A stretch of DNA of 9,034 bases from JBGOUJ01 sp041477005. GTDB lineage: Bacteria > Acidobacteriota > Terriglobia > Bryobacterales > JACQDG01. A program made the translations under genes and the position numbers. The DNA lies in assembly GCA_041477005.1 (NCBI GenBank), contig JBGOUJ010000306.1:1-9034 (forward strand), read 5' to 3'. Of the stretch, positions 1 to 7,481 are shown piece by piece. Each line of letters begins with the position of its first letter. Position 1 is the first letter of the stretch. The notes below the pieces were generated by a model, which saw only the letters and a list, made by a program, of their open reading frames with translations, had not been told where the DNA came from and did no database searches.

Positions 1-1454
1 GGATTGCGCTCAGCCGTATAGGCCGCAGCCAGCTCGATTTGAGCTTCGAGCGGAGCCGCTTTGCCGGCGGCGGCGATGCCCTTCTCGAGAACGGTCATGC
101 CGCGGGCACGGTCCGCGCCGTCCATCGCCAGGGCGATGCCAACGTAGAGGTCCCGTTCCGGCTGGGGGAGCTGGGGCGGGTCATAGAGCACCACGTCGCC
201 GTGATAGGCGACGTCTTTCTCCTGGAGGGGCGCCAGCAGATCGCGAGCCGGCTTCCGGCGCTGGATGAAGTGGTCGGTCATGACGACGTGGACCACGTCG
301 TCGGTCCGCCGCTGCGGCATGTGACAAGAGATGCAGTTGCTGGTGGGGAGATCCGGGTGGGGCGGGGCGACTTGCGAGTGGCAGCTCCGGCAGCGCTCGC
401 GGAACTGGGCGACCGCCTCCTCGCCGCGCGGCGTGCGGTGGGGATTGTGGCAGGTGATGCAGGTCAGCCGCCCGGCGCTTTTTTGAAAGCAGGCCGATTT
501 CCGCAGCCGGTAGGCGGCGCTCGAAATCTCAAACTTGTCGTCATGACCGGCGCCCGGCGGGTGGTCGAAGTAGACCAGGTAGTCGGTCAGGCGCTGGCCC
601 GGCCGAAACGAAAAAGCCGGCCGGCCGAATCGCCTTACGGCTTGCGGAAGCTTGGCGCTGGTGATCTCCAGGTGGCACTGCTGGCAGACGTCCATTTGCA
701 GGGCCGGGCTGAGTTTTGCCGGGTTGACGATCGCCGCGCGAATAGCCTCAGCGGGGGCCCGGCCGCCGGAAGCGAGCTCGATGTGACGCGTCCCCGGGCC
801 GTGGCAGCGCTGGCAATCGATCCCTTCAGGCAGCGGGTTGGGGAATCGCGCTTCGGCGCCGTAACGATCGGCGCCGGCCGGCAGCGCGGGATAAGCGTCA
901 TGGCAGAAAAAGCACCCGTAGTCGATCGGCCGGCTGAAATCGGGGTGCTTCGGGTTGTCGTAGCCCGGGCTCATTGCCCAGCGCCGCTCCTGCGGATACC
1001 AGGTGATCGGGAGCTCGGTCAGCTCGCCGCTTTCGGAAAGGTGCAGATAGCTGCGGGCGTGGTTGCCGGAGCCGATGATGTGCGTGATTTCCTGCTCCAG
1101 AGCGTTGACCTCACGGCCCTGCGCGTCGAGCTGGTAGCGGCGCTGGTAGAAGCGGCCCTCGCGCTCGATCATCCGGTAATCCCGGCCCGAAGCGGCGTGA
1201 TGGAAATGATTGTTCCGCGTGTAGTCTTCGACTACGTTGTCGCGGCTGGGCCGGTAGAGGGACCGCGCCATGGCCACGTTGCGGTAGGTCTCGAAAATCG
1301 CGGCGTGGCAGGGCTGGCAGCTTCGCGGCGGAGCGTAGGCAATTTCCCGCGGCCGCTCCGGCTGCCGCGAGCAGCCCGACAGCAAGGCCATCCCCAACAA
1401 TGGCCCCAACAACGGCCCCAACAGCAGCCCAGCCCGGCTTCCCATACGCCCCAT
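1..1454 (-). CDS. Multiheme c-type cytochrome lipoprotein, probably with C-terminal TPRs (partial, C-terminus outside window)
   Basis: The open minus-strand frame runs off the left edge, with about 484 codons visible. Seven CXXCH heme motifs all fall in this frame: C46 (CQPCH), C181 (CFFCH), C214 (CQRCH), C257 (CQQCH), C332 (CITCH), C355 (CRSCH) and C374 (CISCH). The N-terminus has a Leu/Gly-rich hydrophobic stretch ending in a lipobox (LSGC, Cys28). This predicts export and lipid anchoring, so the hemes would sit outside the cytoplasm. Other family-like blocks are GSGNHARSYL, MSPGYD, and CISCHMP followed by TDHFI. The visible end (ERDLYVGIALAM..., LEAQIELAAAYTAERN) looks like the start of tetratricopeptide repeats, as in the cytochrome-c554-like TPR proteins of Acidobacteria and Planctomycetes. 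The role is probably electron transfer; the partner is unknown. ATG at 1454 or in-frame ATG at 1445 both keep the signal peptide. No good Shine-Dalgarno is seen. It is divergent from tal-pgi. Confidence 0.88.
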   Translation of the reverse strand, partial: MGRMGSRAGLLLGPLLGPLLGMALLSGCSRQPERPREIAYAPPRSCQPCHAAIFETYRNVAMARSLYRPSRDNVVEDYTRNNHFHHAASGRDYRMIEREGRFYQRRYQLDAQGREVNALEQEITHIIGSGNHARSYLHLSESGELTELPITWYPQERRWAMSPGYDNPKHPDFSRPIDYGCFFCHDAYPALPAGADRYGAEARFPNPLPEGIDCQRCHGPGTRHIELASGGRAPAEAIRAAIVNPAKLSPALQMDVCQQCHLEITSAKLPQAVRRFGRPAFSFRPGQRLTDYLVYFDHPPGAGHDDKFEISSAAYRLRKSACFQKSAGRLTCITCHNPHRTPRGEEAVAQFRERCRSCHSQVAPPHPDLPTSNCISCHMPQRRTDDVVHVVMTDHFIQRRKPARDLLAPLQEKDVAYHGDVVLYDPPQLPQPERDLYVGIALAMDGADRARGMTVLEKGIAAAGKAAPLEAQIELAAAYTAERN

Positions 1455-1554
1455 GGTACCCCGGTCCAACCGGGTCGGTTCTCCAAGTGGCCGTGGCGCC
1501 TCTCGGAGGACCGCTCCCTCACTGTTCGCGGCTCCAATGCTCGTCCGGGGGGCA

Positions 1555-1571
1555 TTTGCCGGAGGGGCAAA
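1555..1571. repeat. Operator-like inverted repeat TTTGCC-N5-GGCAAA
   Basis: This is a perfect 6-bp inverted repeat with a 5-bp centre (GGAGG). It lies in the divergent region between the cytochrome gene (start 1454) and the tal-pgi unit. It overlaps the candidate -35 element described separately. The arrangement fits a dimeric regulator site, but 6-bp arms can arise by chance and no regulator gene is in view. Confidence 0.3.
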
Positions 1572-1585
1572 ATCTGGCGTACCAT
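1556..1585 (+). promoter_or_regulatory. Candidate sigma70-type promoter for the tal-pgi unit
   Basis: TTGCCG (1556-1561) and TACCAT (1580-1585) are separated by 18 bp, and each matches four of six consensus bases. Transcription would start near 1592, before the small ORF at 1632 and tal-pgi at 1707. The call rests on motif resemblance and position only; promoters of this group are poorly defined. Confidence 0.28.
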
Positions 1586-1631
1586 GAAATGAAGCCCGCT
1601 TGAACCAGAAGACCTGAGAGGCAAGATCCTG

Positions 1632-1694
1632 ATGCTCTGGCCGCTGGCCTTATACTTCGCCGTGGTCCTCGTCCTGGTGACGGGGATTGACTGA
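1632..1694 (+). CDS. Possible 20-residue hydrophobic peptide, NuoA N-terminus-like
   Basis: The reading frame encodes MLWPLALYFAVVLVLVTGID and then TGA. Almost the whole peptide is one membrane-helix-like stretch. A purine-rich GAGAGG (1616-1621) lies 10 nt before the ATG and could be its ribosome binding site. The stop codon (1692-1694) abuts the GGAG of tal-pgi, so translational coupling is possible. The WPLALYFxxVLVLV pattern resembles, from memory, the first transmembrane helix of some NADH-quinone oxidoreductase subunit A (NuoA) proteins. No other nuo gene is here and the resemblance stops at the TGA. It is therefore either a truncated nuoA remnant or an independent membrane mini-protein, or chance. 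Expression is unproven. Confidence 0.35.
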   Translation: MLWPLALYFAVVLVLVTGID

Positions 1695-1698
1695 GGAG
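1695..1698 (+). promoter_or_regulatory. Ribosome binding site of tal-pgi
   Basis: GGAG lies 8 nt upstream of the ATG at 1707, with an A-rich spacer. This fixes the start of the fusion gene. It directly follows the stop codon of the 20-residue ORF. Confidence 0.75.
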
Positions 1699-1706
1699 TC
1701 TTAAAA

Positions 1707-4514
1707 ATGAACCCCCTGAAAGAACTGCTGAATTACGGACAATCCATCTGGCTGGACTACATTCGCCGCGGCCTGATCACCAGCGGTGAGTTGCAGAAGT
1801 ACATCACGGAAGATGGCCTGCGGGGCGTGACCTCGAACCCCGCCATCTTCGAAAAGGCCATCACCGGCAGCGACGACTATGCCGAGACGCTCCAGAAGCT
1901 GGAGCGGGAAAACGTCACCGACGCCACCCAGATCTTCGAGCGCCTGGCGATTCCCGACATTCAGGACGCCGCCGGCGTCCTGCGTCCGGTCTACGACCAA
2001 ACCAAAGGCGGCGACGGCTACGTGAGCCTGGAGGTCTCGCCGTACCTCGGGCGCAACACGCAAGGGACCATCGAAGAGGCTCGGCGTCTCTGGAAGCTGG
2101 TCGGCCGGCCCAACGTGATGATCAAGGTCCCGGGGACCGAGGAGGGCTTTCCGGCGATCCGGCAGCTCATCTCGGAAGGGATCAACGTCAACATCACGCT
2201 GCTGTTCGCGGTCGAGGCCTACGAGCACGTGGCCGAGGCCTTCATCGAAGGTCTGGAACAGCTCGCGGCCAAGGGCGGCGACGTGAGCCGTGTGGCCAGC
2301 GTGGCGAGCTTCTTCGTCAGCCGCATCGACGCGGCCGTCGATCCCGTTCTGGCGAAGAAGCCCGAAGGGCAGGCGCTGCTGGGCAAGGTAGCGATCGCCA
2401 ACGCCAAACTGGCCTATCAGCGTTACAAGGAATTCATCGCTTCCGCCCGCTGGACGGCCCTGGAGGCGAAGGGCGCGCTGCGGCAGCGGTTGCTGTGGGC
2501 GAGCACCGGAACCAAGAATCCGAAGTACAGCGACGTCCTCTACGTGGAAGAGCTGATCGGCGCCGACACCGTCAACACCATGCCCCCTTCCACCATCGAC
2601 GCTTTCCGGAATCACGGCCGTCCGCGCAACAGCCTGGAGGAAGACCTGGAGGCGGCGTATGAAATCCTGGGGGCGCTGCCGAAGCTCGGCATCTCCCTGA
2701 AACAAGTGACGGACAAGCTGGTGGTGGACGGCCTGCGGATCTTCGCCGAAGCCTTCGACAAGCTTCTGAACGCCCTGGATACGCGCTGCAAGGTCGGCTT
2801 CAAGCCCAAGCTGACGGGCCAAAGCTTCAAGCTGTCCGATACGCAGGCCGCGGCGCTGAAGGCCTCGCTCGACGACTGGCAGTTGGCCGGCAAAGTGCGG
2901 CGCCTCTGGACTCGCGACGCCTCGCTTTGGACGGGCAAGGACGAGAGTAGCTGGCTCGGCTGGCTGAACATCACCGAAGACCAGATCGCCCACGCTCATC
3001 ATCTCGAGGAGATCGCCTCGGAGATCAAGGCGGCCGGATTTCAGGACGCGCTGCTTTTGGGTATGGGAGGCTCCAGCCTGGCGCCCGAGGTAATGTCGCG
3101 CACTTTCGGCCCGATCGCCGGATTCCCGCGGCTGCACGTGCTCGACTCGACCGACCCGGCCCAGATCCGGGCCATCGAGTCGCAGATCGATCCCAAGAAG
3201 ACCCTGTTCATCGTGTCGAGCAAGTCCGGCAGCACGCTCGAGCCCAATATTCTCAAGCAGTATTTCTTCGAGCGAGCCGGGCGCGACGGCAGCCGCTTCC
3301 TCGCCATTACAGACCCCGAATCGGCTGTGCAGCGGGTGGCCGAAGCCGACCACTTCCGGCACGTGTCGTTCGGATGGTCCAGCATCGGCGGCCGTTATTC
3401 GGCGCTCTCCGATTTCGGCATGGTGCCGTCGGCCGTGATGGGGGTGGACGTCGTCAAGTTTCTCGACCACACCGAAGAGATGGTGCACGCCTGCACGTCC
3501 TGCGTGGCGACGGACCACAATCCCGGCGTCGTGCTCGGCTCGATCCTCGGCACGCTGGCCCAGCAAGGCCGCGACAAGGTTACCATCGTCGCCTCGCCGG
3601 CCATTGCCGATCTGGGCGCCTGGTTGGAGCAGCTTCTCGCGGAGTCTTTGGGCAAGGAGGGCAAGGGGCTGATTCCCGTGGACAGCGAGCCGCTGGGCAA
3701 ACCTTCGGTTTACGGACAGGATCGGGTGTTCGTCTACGAGCGCTTCACGCCCCAGCCGGACCCCGCCCAGGATGCGGCCATAGATGCGCTGGAGAAGGCG
3801 GGACATCCCGTGGTGCGGATCGCCGTCGACGATCGTTACGACCTCGGCCAGGAATTCTTCCGCTGGGAGATTGCCACGGCCGTCGCCGGATCCATCCTCG
3901 GCGTGAACGCCTTCAATCAGCCGGACGTCGAAGCGAGCAAGGTCGCCACCCGCAAGCTGACGTCGGAATACGAGAAAACGGGGTCGCTCCCGAGCGAGGC
4001 GCCGGTGCTGGAAGAAAGCGGAATTCGCTTGTTCACCGACTCCGGCAACGAGGCCGCGCTCGCCGCCGCGGCCGGCAAGAACCGTACGCTCGCCGGTTTT
4101 CTCCGCGCGCACCTCAACCGCCTCGGCCCCGGCGATTATTTTGCGCTGCTCGCTTACATCCAGATGAACAGAGAACACAAGGATGCGCTGGGAAAGATCC
4201 GGCTGGCCGTGCGCGACGGCAAGAAGGTCGCCACCTGCCTCGGTTTCGGCCCCCGTTTCCTGCACTCCACCGGGCAGGGCTACAAGGGTGGCCCGAATAC
4301 GGGCGTCTTCCTGCAAATCACCTGTGACGATGCCGCCGACCTGGCGGTGCCGGGCCAGAAGTATACATTTGGCGTGGTGAAGGCGGCGCAGGCTCGAGGT
4401 GATTTTCAGGTGCTGGTCGAGCGCCGGCGCCGAGCGCTGCGCGTGCACCTGGGGCCGGACGTGAAGAAGGGGCTGGGTGTGTTGCAAGAAACCGTCGCCC
4501 AGGCGCTCCGCTGA
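1707..4514 (+). CDS. tal-pgi: Bifunctional transaldolase / glucose-6-phosphate isomerase
   Basis: The cytoplasmic fusion protein has 935 residues. Residues 1 to about 365 are transaldolase (sedoheptulose-7-P + glyceraldehyde-3-P = erythrose-4-P + fructose-6-P). This half has the substrate-loop motif GVTSNPAIF (T42-P45) and the Schiff-base lysine K140 in VMIKVPGTEEG. Residues from about 370 to 935 are phosphoglucose isomerase (glucose-6-P = fructose-6-P). It has GMGGSS (452-457), the phosphosugar-binding loop SSKSGST (504-510), the PGI signature GGRYSALSDFG (from 561), the probable catalytic glutamate E646 in ESLGK, and the STGQGYKGG region with H853 and K860. The length fits known Tal-Pgi fusions, and no catalytic motif appears missing. 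The two activities share fructose-6-P and link glycolysis to the non-oxidative pentose phosphate pathway. The gene converges on phosphoketolase, which uses the same ketose phosphates. Confidence 0.97.
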   Translation: MNPLKELLNYGQSIWLDYIRRGLITSGELQKYITEDGLRGVTSNPAIFEKAITGSDDYAETLQKLERENVTDATQIFERLAIPDIQDAAGVLRPVYDQTKGGDGYVSLEVSPYLGRNTQGTIEEARRLWKLVGRPNVMIKVPGTEEGFPAIRQLISEGINVNITLLFAVEAYEHVAEAFIEGLEQLAAKGGDVSRVASVASFFVSRIDAAVDPVLAKKPEGQALLGKVAIANAKLAYQRYKEFIASARWTALEAKGALRQRLLWASTGTKNPKYSDVLYVEELIGADTVNTMPPSTIDAFRNHGRPRNSLEEDLEAAYEILGALPKLGISLKQVTDKLVVDGLRIFAEAFDKLLNALDTRCKVGFKPKLTGQSFKLSDTQAAALKASLDDWQLAGKVRRLWTRDASLWTGKDESSWLGWLNITEDQIAHAHHLEEIASEIKAAGFQDALLLGMGGSSLAPEVMSRTFGPIAGFPRLHVLDSTDPAQIRAIESQIDPKKTLFIVSSKSGSTLEPNILKQYFFERAGRDGSRFLAITDPESAVQRVAEADHFRHVSFGWSSIGGRYSALSDFGMVPSAVMGVDVVKFLDHTEEMVHACTSCVATDHNPGVVLGSILGTLAQQGRDKVTIVASPAIADLGAWLEQLLAESLGKEGKGLIPVDSEPLGKPSVYGQDRVFVYERFTPQPDPAQDAAIDALEKAGHPVVRIAVDDRYDLGQEFFRWEIATAVAGSILGVNAFNQPDVEASKVATRKLTSEYEKTGSLPSEAPVLEESGIRLFTDSGNEAALAAAAGKNRTLAGFLRAHLNRLGPGDYFALLAYIQMNREHKDALGKIRLAVRDGKKVATCLGFGPRFLHSTGQGYKGGPNTGVFLQITCDDAADLAVPGQKYTFGVVKAAQARGDFQVLVERRRRALRVHLGPDVKKGLGVLQETVAQALR

Positions 4515-4585
4515 GCCCGGCGTGCGCGACGGATCTGTCGGCTGGAACCGGCGATGGCGGCTCGGAACAGCCTTGACTTGCCCGC

Positions 4586-4606
4586 GCCCGGCTCGATCAG
4601 CCGGGC
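4586..4606. terminator. GC hairpin between convergent genes (possible bidirectional terminator)
   Basis: GCCCGGCT (4586-4593) pairs perfectly with AGCCGGGC (4599-4606) across a 5-nt loop. It sits between the tal-pgi stop (4512-4514) and the phosphoketolase stop, and it contains the phosphoketolase stop codon (4597-4599). No U-tract follows on either strand, so it is not a classical intrinsic terminator. It could still stop or stabilise convergent transcripts. Confidence 0.4.
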
Positions 4607-6996
4607 CATTGCCAGTCGCGGATCTCGGGCATATCGTCGCCGTGCCGGGCGATGTAGAGCTTGTGCTCGATCAGCCTGTTGCGCAGGAACTGCTTCTCGT
4701 GAGCGGCGACCGCCTGCAGCTTCGGCACGCGGTCGATTACGTCCATGGCCAGGTGGAACCGGTCCAGATCGTTCAGCACGGTCATGTCAAAGGGAGTGGT
4801 GGTAGCGCCCTCCTCCTTGTAGCCGCGGACGTGCAGGTTGGCGTGGTTCGTGCGCCGGTAGGTGAGGCGATGGATCAGCCAGGGATAGCCGTGGAAAGCG
4901 AAGACGATCGGTTTTTCGGCAGTGAAGAGCGAGTCGAAATCCCGGTCCGACAGGCCGTGCGGGTGCTCGCTCGAGGGCTGCAGAGTCATGAGATCCACGA
5001 CATTTACGACCCGTATTTTCAGGTCCGGAAAGTGCTGCCGGAGGAAATCGACCGCGGCCAGCGTTTCGAGCGTCGGGATGTCGCCCGAGCAAGCCATGAC
5101 GACGTCGGGTTCCCGGCCTTGATCGTTGCTGGCCCACGCCCAGATGCCGATGCCCGCCGTGCAATGCTTGATGGCGGCATCCATATCGAGCCACTGCAAG
5201 GCCGGCTGCTTGCCCGCGACAATCACATTCACGTAATGGCGGCTGCGCAGGCAGTGGTCGGCGACCGACAGCAGGCAGTTGGCGTCCGGGGGCAGGTAGA
5301 CACGCACGACGTCCGCCTTCTTGTTCATCACGTGATCGATGAAGCCCGGGTCCTGGTGGCTGAATCCGTTGTGATCCTGGCGCCAGACGTGCGAGGTCAG
5401 AAGATAGTTCAGGGACGCGATGGGCCGGCGCCAGGGAATCCCCCGCGCGGTCTTGAGCCATTTCGCGTGCTGGTTGAACATCGAATCGACGATGTGGATG
5501 AAGGCTTCGTAGCAGGAAAAGAAACCGTGCCGGCCGGTGAGCAGGTAGCCTTCGAGCCACCCCTGGCACATGTGCTCGCTCAGCACTTCCATGACGCGCC
5601 CGTCGCGGGAAACGTGGTCGTCGGCCGGCAGGATCTCGGCGACTGAAACCCGATCGGTGACTTCGAACACCGCTCCCAACCGGTTGGACGCTGTTTCGTC
5701 AGGTCCCATGATCCGGAAATTGCGCGATCCCTCGTTGAGCTTCAGGACGTCGCGAAGCATCTGGCCCAGCACGCGTGTGGCTTCGCCGCGCACTGCGCCG
5801 GGCTTGGGGACCTCGACGGCGTAGTCGCGAAAATCGGGCATCCGCAAATCCTGGAGCAGCAATCCGCCGTTCGCGTGCGGGTTGGCGCCCATGCGCCGGT
5901 TTCCCTGCGGGGCCAGCTCGGCCAGCTCCGGCATGAGCCGCCCGTGCTCGTCGAACAGCTCGTCCGGACGGTAGCTCTTCATCCAGTCTTCGAGGATTCG
6001 CAGGTGGTCCGGCTTGGAGGAGCACTCATCGACCGGTACCTGATGCGCGCGGAAAGTGCCCTCGATTTGTTTGCCGTCAACCTGTTTGGGGCCGGTCCAG
6101 CCTTTGGGCGTCCGCAGGATGATCATCGGCCATTGCGGCCGGGACCAAGCCCCGTTCTCCCGTGCCTCTTTCTGAATCGCCCGGATATCCGCCAGCGCCG
6201 CCTCGAGCGTGGTGGCCATCAACTGGTGCATGGGATCGGGTTGGTCCCCTTCCACAAAATACGGCTTGTATCCGTAGCCGGTGAACAGCCGGACCAGTTC
6301 GTCGTGGCTGATCCGGGCCAGCACCGTCGGCCCGGCGATCTTGTATCCGTTCAGGTGCAGGATCGGGAGCACCGCGCCGTCCCGAGCCGGGTTCAGGAAC
6401 TTGTTGGAATGCCAACTGGCCGCCAGCGGCCCGGTTTCCGCCTCTCCATCGCCGACCACGCAGCAGACGAGCAGGTCGGGGTTGTCGAAGGCAGCGCCAT
6501 AGGCGTGGACGAGCGCGTAGCCCAGCTCGCCGCCTTCGTGGATCGACCCGGGCGTTTCCGGCGCAACATGGCTGGGAACGCCGCCGGGAAACGAGAATTG
6601 CGTGAAGAGCCGCTTCAGGCCCTCCGCATTCTGCGGGATGTTCGGGTAGAACTCGCTATACGTCCCTTCCAAATACGTGTTGGCTACCAGGCCCGGCCCG
6701 CCGTGCCCCGGCCCGGTGATGTAGATCATGTTCAAATCGTATTTCCGGATGAGCCGGTTGCAGTGGACGTAGAGGAAGTTCAGCCCCGGGGTCGTGCCCC
6801 AGTGCCCCAGCAGCCGGGGCTTGATGTGCTCCAGGCGGAGCGGCGCGGTGAGCAGCGGGTTGTCGTAGAGGTAGATTTGTCCTACCGAGAGATAATTCGC
6901 TGCGCGCCAATAGGCGTCGATCTTGCGCAGGTCTTCGCCGGAGAGAACATCGGTCTTGACAGCCGGTTTCTCCGGATCGAGGATTGCTGTGTCCAT
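4597..6996 (-). CDS. xfp: Xylulose-5-phosphate/fructose-6-phosphate phosphoketolase
   Basis: The 799-residue cytoplasmic enzyme is thiamine-diphosphate dependent. It cleaves xylulose-5-P and/or fructose-6-P with phosphate to acetyl-phosphate plus glyceraldehyde-3-P or erythrose-4-P. In order, it shows GHWGTTPG (64-71, H65), GPGHGGP (95-101, H98), PSHVAP (H143), the ThDP/metal motif GDGEAETGP (182-190), FRAHQVP (H318), the LSEH block (E474, probably the cofactor-activating glutamate) and SHVWRQDHNGFSHQDPG (535-551). Full length and all family blocks are present. ATG at 6996 is chosen because AAGGAGG (7003-7009) lies just upstream and MDTAILDPEK starts like the family. The frame stays open 35 codons further, but that extension is unlike any phosphoketolase N-terminus. 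Substrate preference (xylulose-5-P only or dual) cannot be read from the sequence. It is transcribed toward tal-pgi with an 82-bp gap. Confidence 0.97.
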   Translation of the reverse strand: MDTAILDPEKPAVKTDVLSGEDLRKIDAYWRAANYLSVGQIYLYDNPLLTAPLRLEHIKPRLLGHWGTTPGLNFLYVHCNRLIRKYDLNMIYITGPGHGGPGLVANTYLEGTYSEFYPNIPQNAEGLKRLFTQFSFPGGVPSHVAPETPGSIHEGGELGYALVHAYGAAFDNPDLLVCCVVGDGEAETGPLAASWHSNKFLNPARDGAVLPILHLNGYKIAGPTVLARISHDELVRLFTGYGYKPYFVEGDQPDPMHQLMATTLEAALADIRAIQKEARENGAWSRPQWPMIILRTPKGWTGPKQVDGKQIEGTFRAHQVPVDECSSKPDHLRILEDWMKSYRPDELFDEHGRLMPELAELAPQGNRRMGANPHANGGLLLQDLRMPDFRDYAVEVPKPGAVRGEATRVLGQMLRDVLKLNEGSRNFRIMGPDETASNRLGAVFEVTDRVSVAEILPADDHVSRDGRVMEVLSEHMCQGWLEGYLLTGRHGFFSCYEAFIHIVDSMFNQHAKWLKTARGIPWRRPIASLNYLLTSHVWRQDHNGFSHQDPGFIDHVMNKKADVVRVYLPPDANCLLSVADHCLRSRHYVNVIVAGKQPALQWLDMDAAIKHCTAGIGIWAWASNDQGREPDVVMACSGDIPTLETLAAVDFLRQHFPDLKIRVVNVVDLMTLQPSSEHPHGLSDRDFDSLFTAEKPIVFAFHGYPWLIHRLTYRRTNHANLHVRGYKEEGATTTPFDMTVLNDLDRFHLAMDVIDRVPKLQAVAAHEKQFLRNRLIEHKLYIARHGDDMPEIRDWQWPG

Positions 6997-7002
6997 ACCG
7001 GG

Positions 7003-7009
7003 CCTCCTT
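7003..7009 (-). promoter_or_regulatory. Strong ribosome binding site of xfp
   Basis: On the minus strand AAGGAGG precedes the ATG (6994-6996) by 6 nt. It decides the start against the longer open frame that continues upstream. Confidence 0.85.
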
Positions 7010-7134
7010 CCATTGAGGATGACACAGAAGCGCCCTCCGCGCCGGCAGCGAGACCGCAAACCGGCCCCCGTGGCGGACGGACTGCCGCCAAGCAAACGCA
7101 CAGGATCGGCGCCGAAGGTGCAGGACGGAGGCTC

Positions 7135-7155
7135 AAAAGGGGCGCCCGGGGCGCC
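7135..7155 (-). terminator. Terminator-like hairpin in the xfp upstream region
   Basis: GGCGCCC (7141-7147) and GGGCGCC (7149-7155) form a GC palindrome. Read on the minus strand it is followed by CC and TTTT (7138-7135). The T-tract is short and the loop is tight, so this is weak. If the xfp transcript starts upstream of it, it could act as a leader terminator; otherwise it may be a chance GC repeat. Confidence 0.25.
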
Positions 7156-7336
7156 GGCCGGGGCAACACGCTGGAGCGCGCAGTGAATCCCAAAGCGCTC
7201 ATCCGATTCGATCTGTCCGCAGGTGGCGGCGGCAGCAAGCGCTTCGTGAGCGACCGGGGTCCGGCGGAAGGTCCATCGGAGGCCGGTCGGAAGCGGCGCG
7301 CCGTTAGCCCGAGCTGCTGGTTTTGGCAGAGTGTAA

Positions 7337-7342
7337 TAAAAT
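7337..7342 (+). promoter_or_regulatory. Candidate -10 element of tRNA-Arg
   Basis: TAAAAT (five of six matches to TATAAT) lies in the single AT-rich patch before the tRNA. It would place the transcript start near 7349, about 12 nt before the mature 5' end. No good -35 is visible at the right distance. Confidence 0.35.
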
Positions 7343-7360
7343 CAAGAGAGTACACAACGC

Positions 7361-7437
7361 GGGCGCGTAGCTCAGGTGGATAGAGCACCTGCCTTCTAAG
7401 CAGGTGGTCGCGGGTTCGAGTCCCGCCGCGCCTACCA
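7361..7437 (+). tRNA. tRNA-Arg (anticodon UCU), CCA encoded
   Basis: The cloverleaf is complete. The acceptor stem GGGCGCG (7361-7367) pairs with CGCGCCT (7427-7433), with a G-U first pair. The D stem is GCTC/GAGC (7370-7373, 7383-7386). The anticodon stem is CCTGC/GCAGG (7388-7392, 7400-7404), with loop CTTCTAA and anticodon TCT at 7395-7397. The T stem is GCGGG/CCCGC (7410-7414, 7422-7426) with loop TTCGAGT. Discriminator A at 7434 is followed by genomic CCA (7435-7437). It reads AGA/AGG codons. The flanking DNA downstream is gene-poor and carries another tRNA fragment, as often seen at tRNA integration sites. Confidence 0.97.
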
Positions 7438-7458
7438 GTTTTCAAGGGCTTACGGGCA

Positions 7459-7470
7459 CGTTCAGGAACG
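7459..7470. repeat. Short palindrome CGTTC-AG-GAACG
   Basis: A perfect 5-bp inverted repeat with a 2-bp centre lies 22 bp after the tRNA-Arg CCA. Its position beside a tRNA would suit a recombinase or regulator site, but it is short enough to be chance. Confidence 0.25.
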
Positions 7471-7481
7471 ATGAAAAACGC

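Larger units (their letters stand above)
7010..7360. other. Gene-free GC-rich spacer upstream of xfp and tRNA-Arg
   Basis: No convincing protein gene is present on either strand; open frames here are low-complexity Arg/Pro/Ala-rich products of GC-rich DNA. The stretch should contain the xfp promoter (minus strand), which I cannot place. It contains a GC palindrome at 7141-7155. The only AT-rich patch (about 7329-7358) sits just before the tRNA. Confidence 0.6.

Noticed and set aside
39..1592. A 517-codon plus-strand open frame
   Set aside because: It is antisense to the cytochrome, whose seven in-frame CXXCH motifs and lipobox show the true coding strand.
1701..4487. A 928-codon minus-strand open frame covering nearly all of tal-pgi
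   Set aside because: It is exactly antisense to a strongly recognised enzyme, has no family motif, and is rich in Arg/Gly/His/Leu as expected from high-GC codon bias on the other strand.
6997..7101. A 35-codon N-terminal extension of the phosphoketolase
   Set aside because: The strong AAGGAGG just before the ATG at 6996 and the family-like N-terminus MDTAILDP make the shorter start far more likely.
5875..7383. A 502-codon plus-strand frame over xfp, the spacer and tRNA-Arg
   Set aside because: It is antisense to a full phosphoketolase and runs into a tRNA; no domain is visible.
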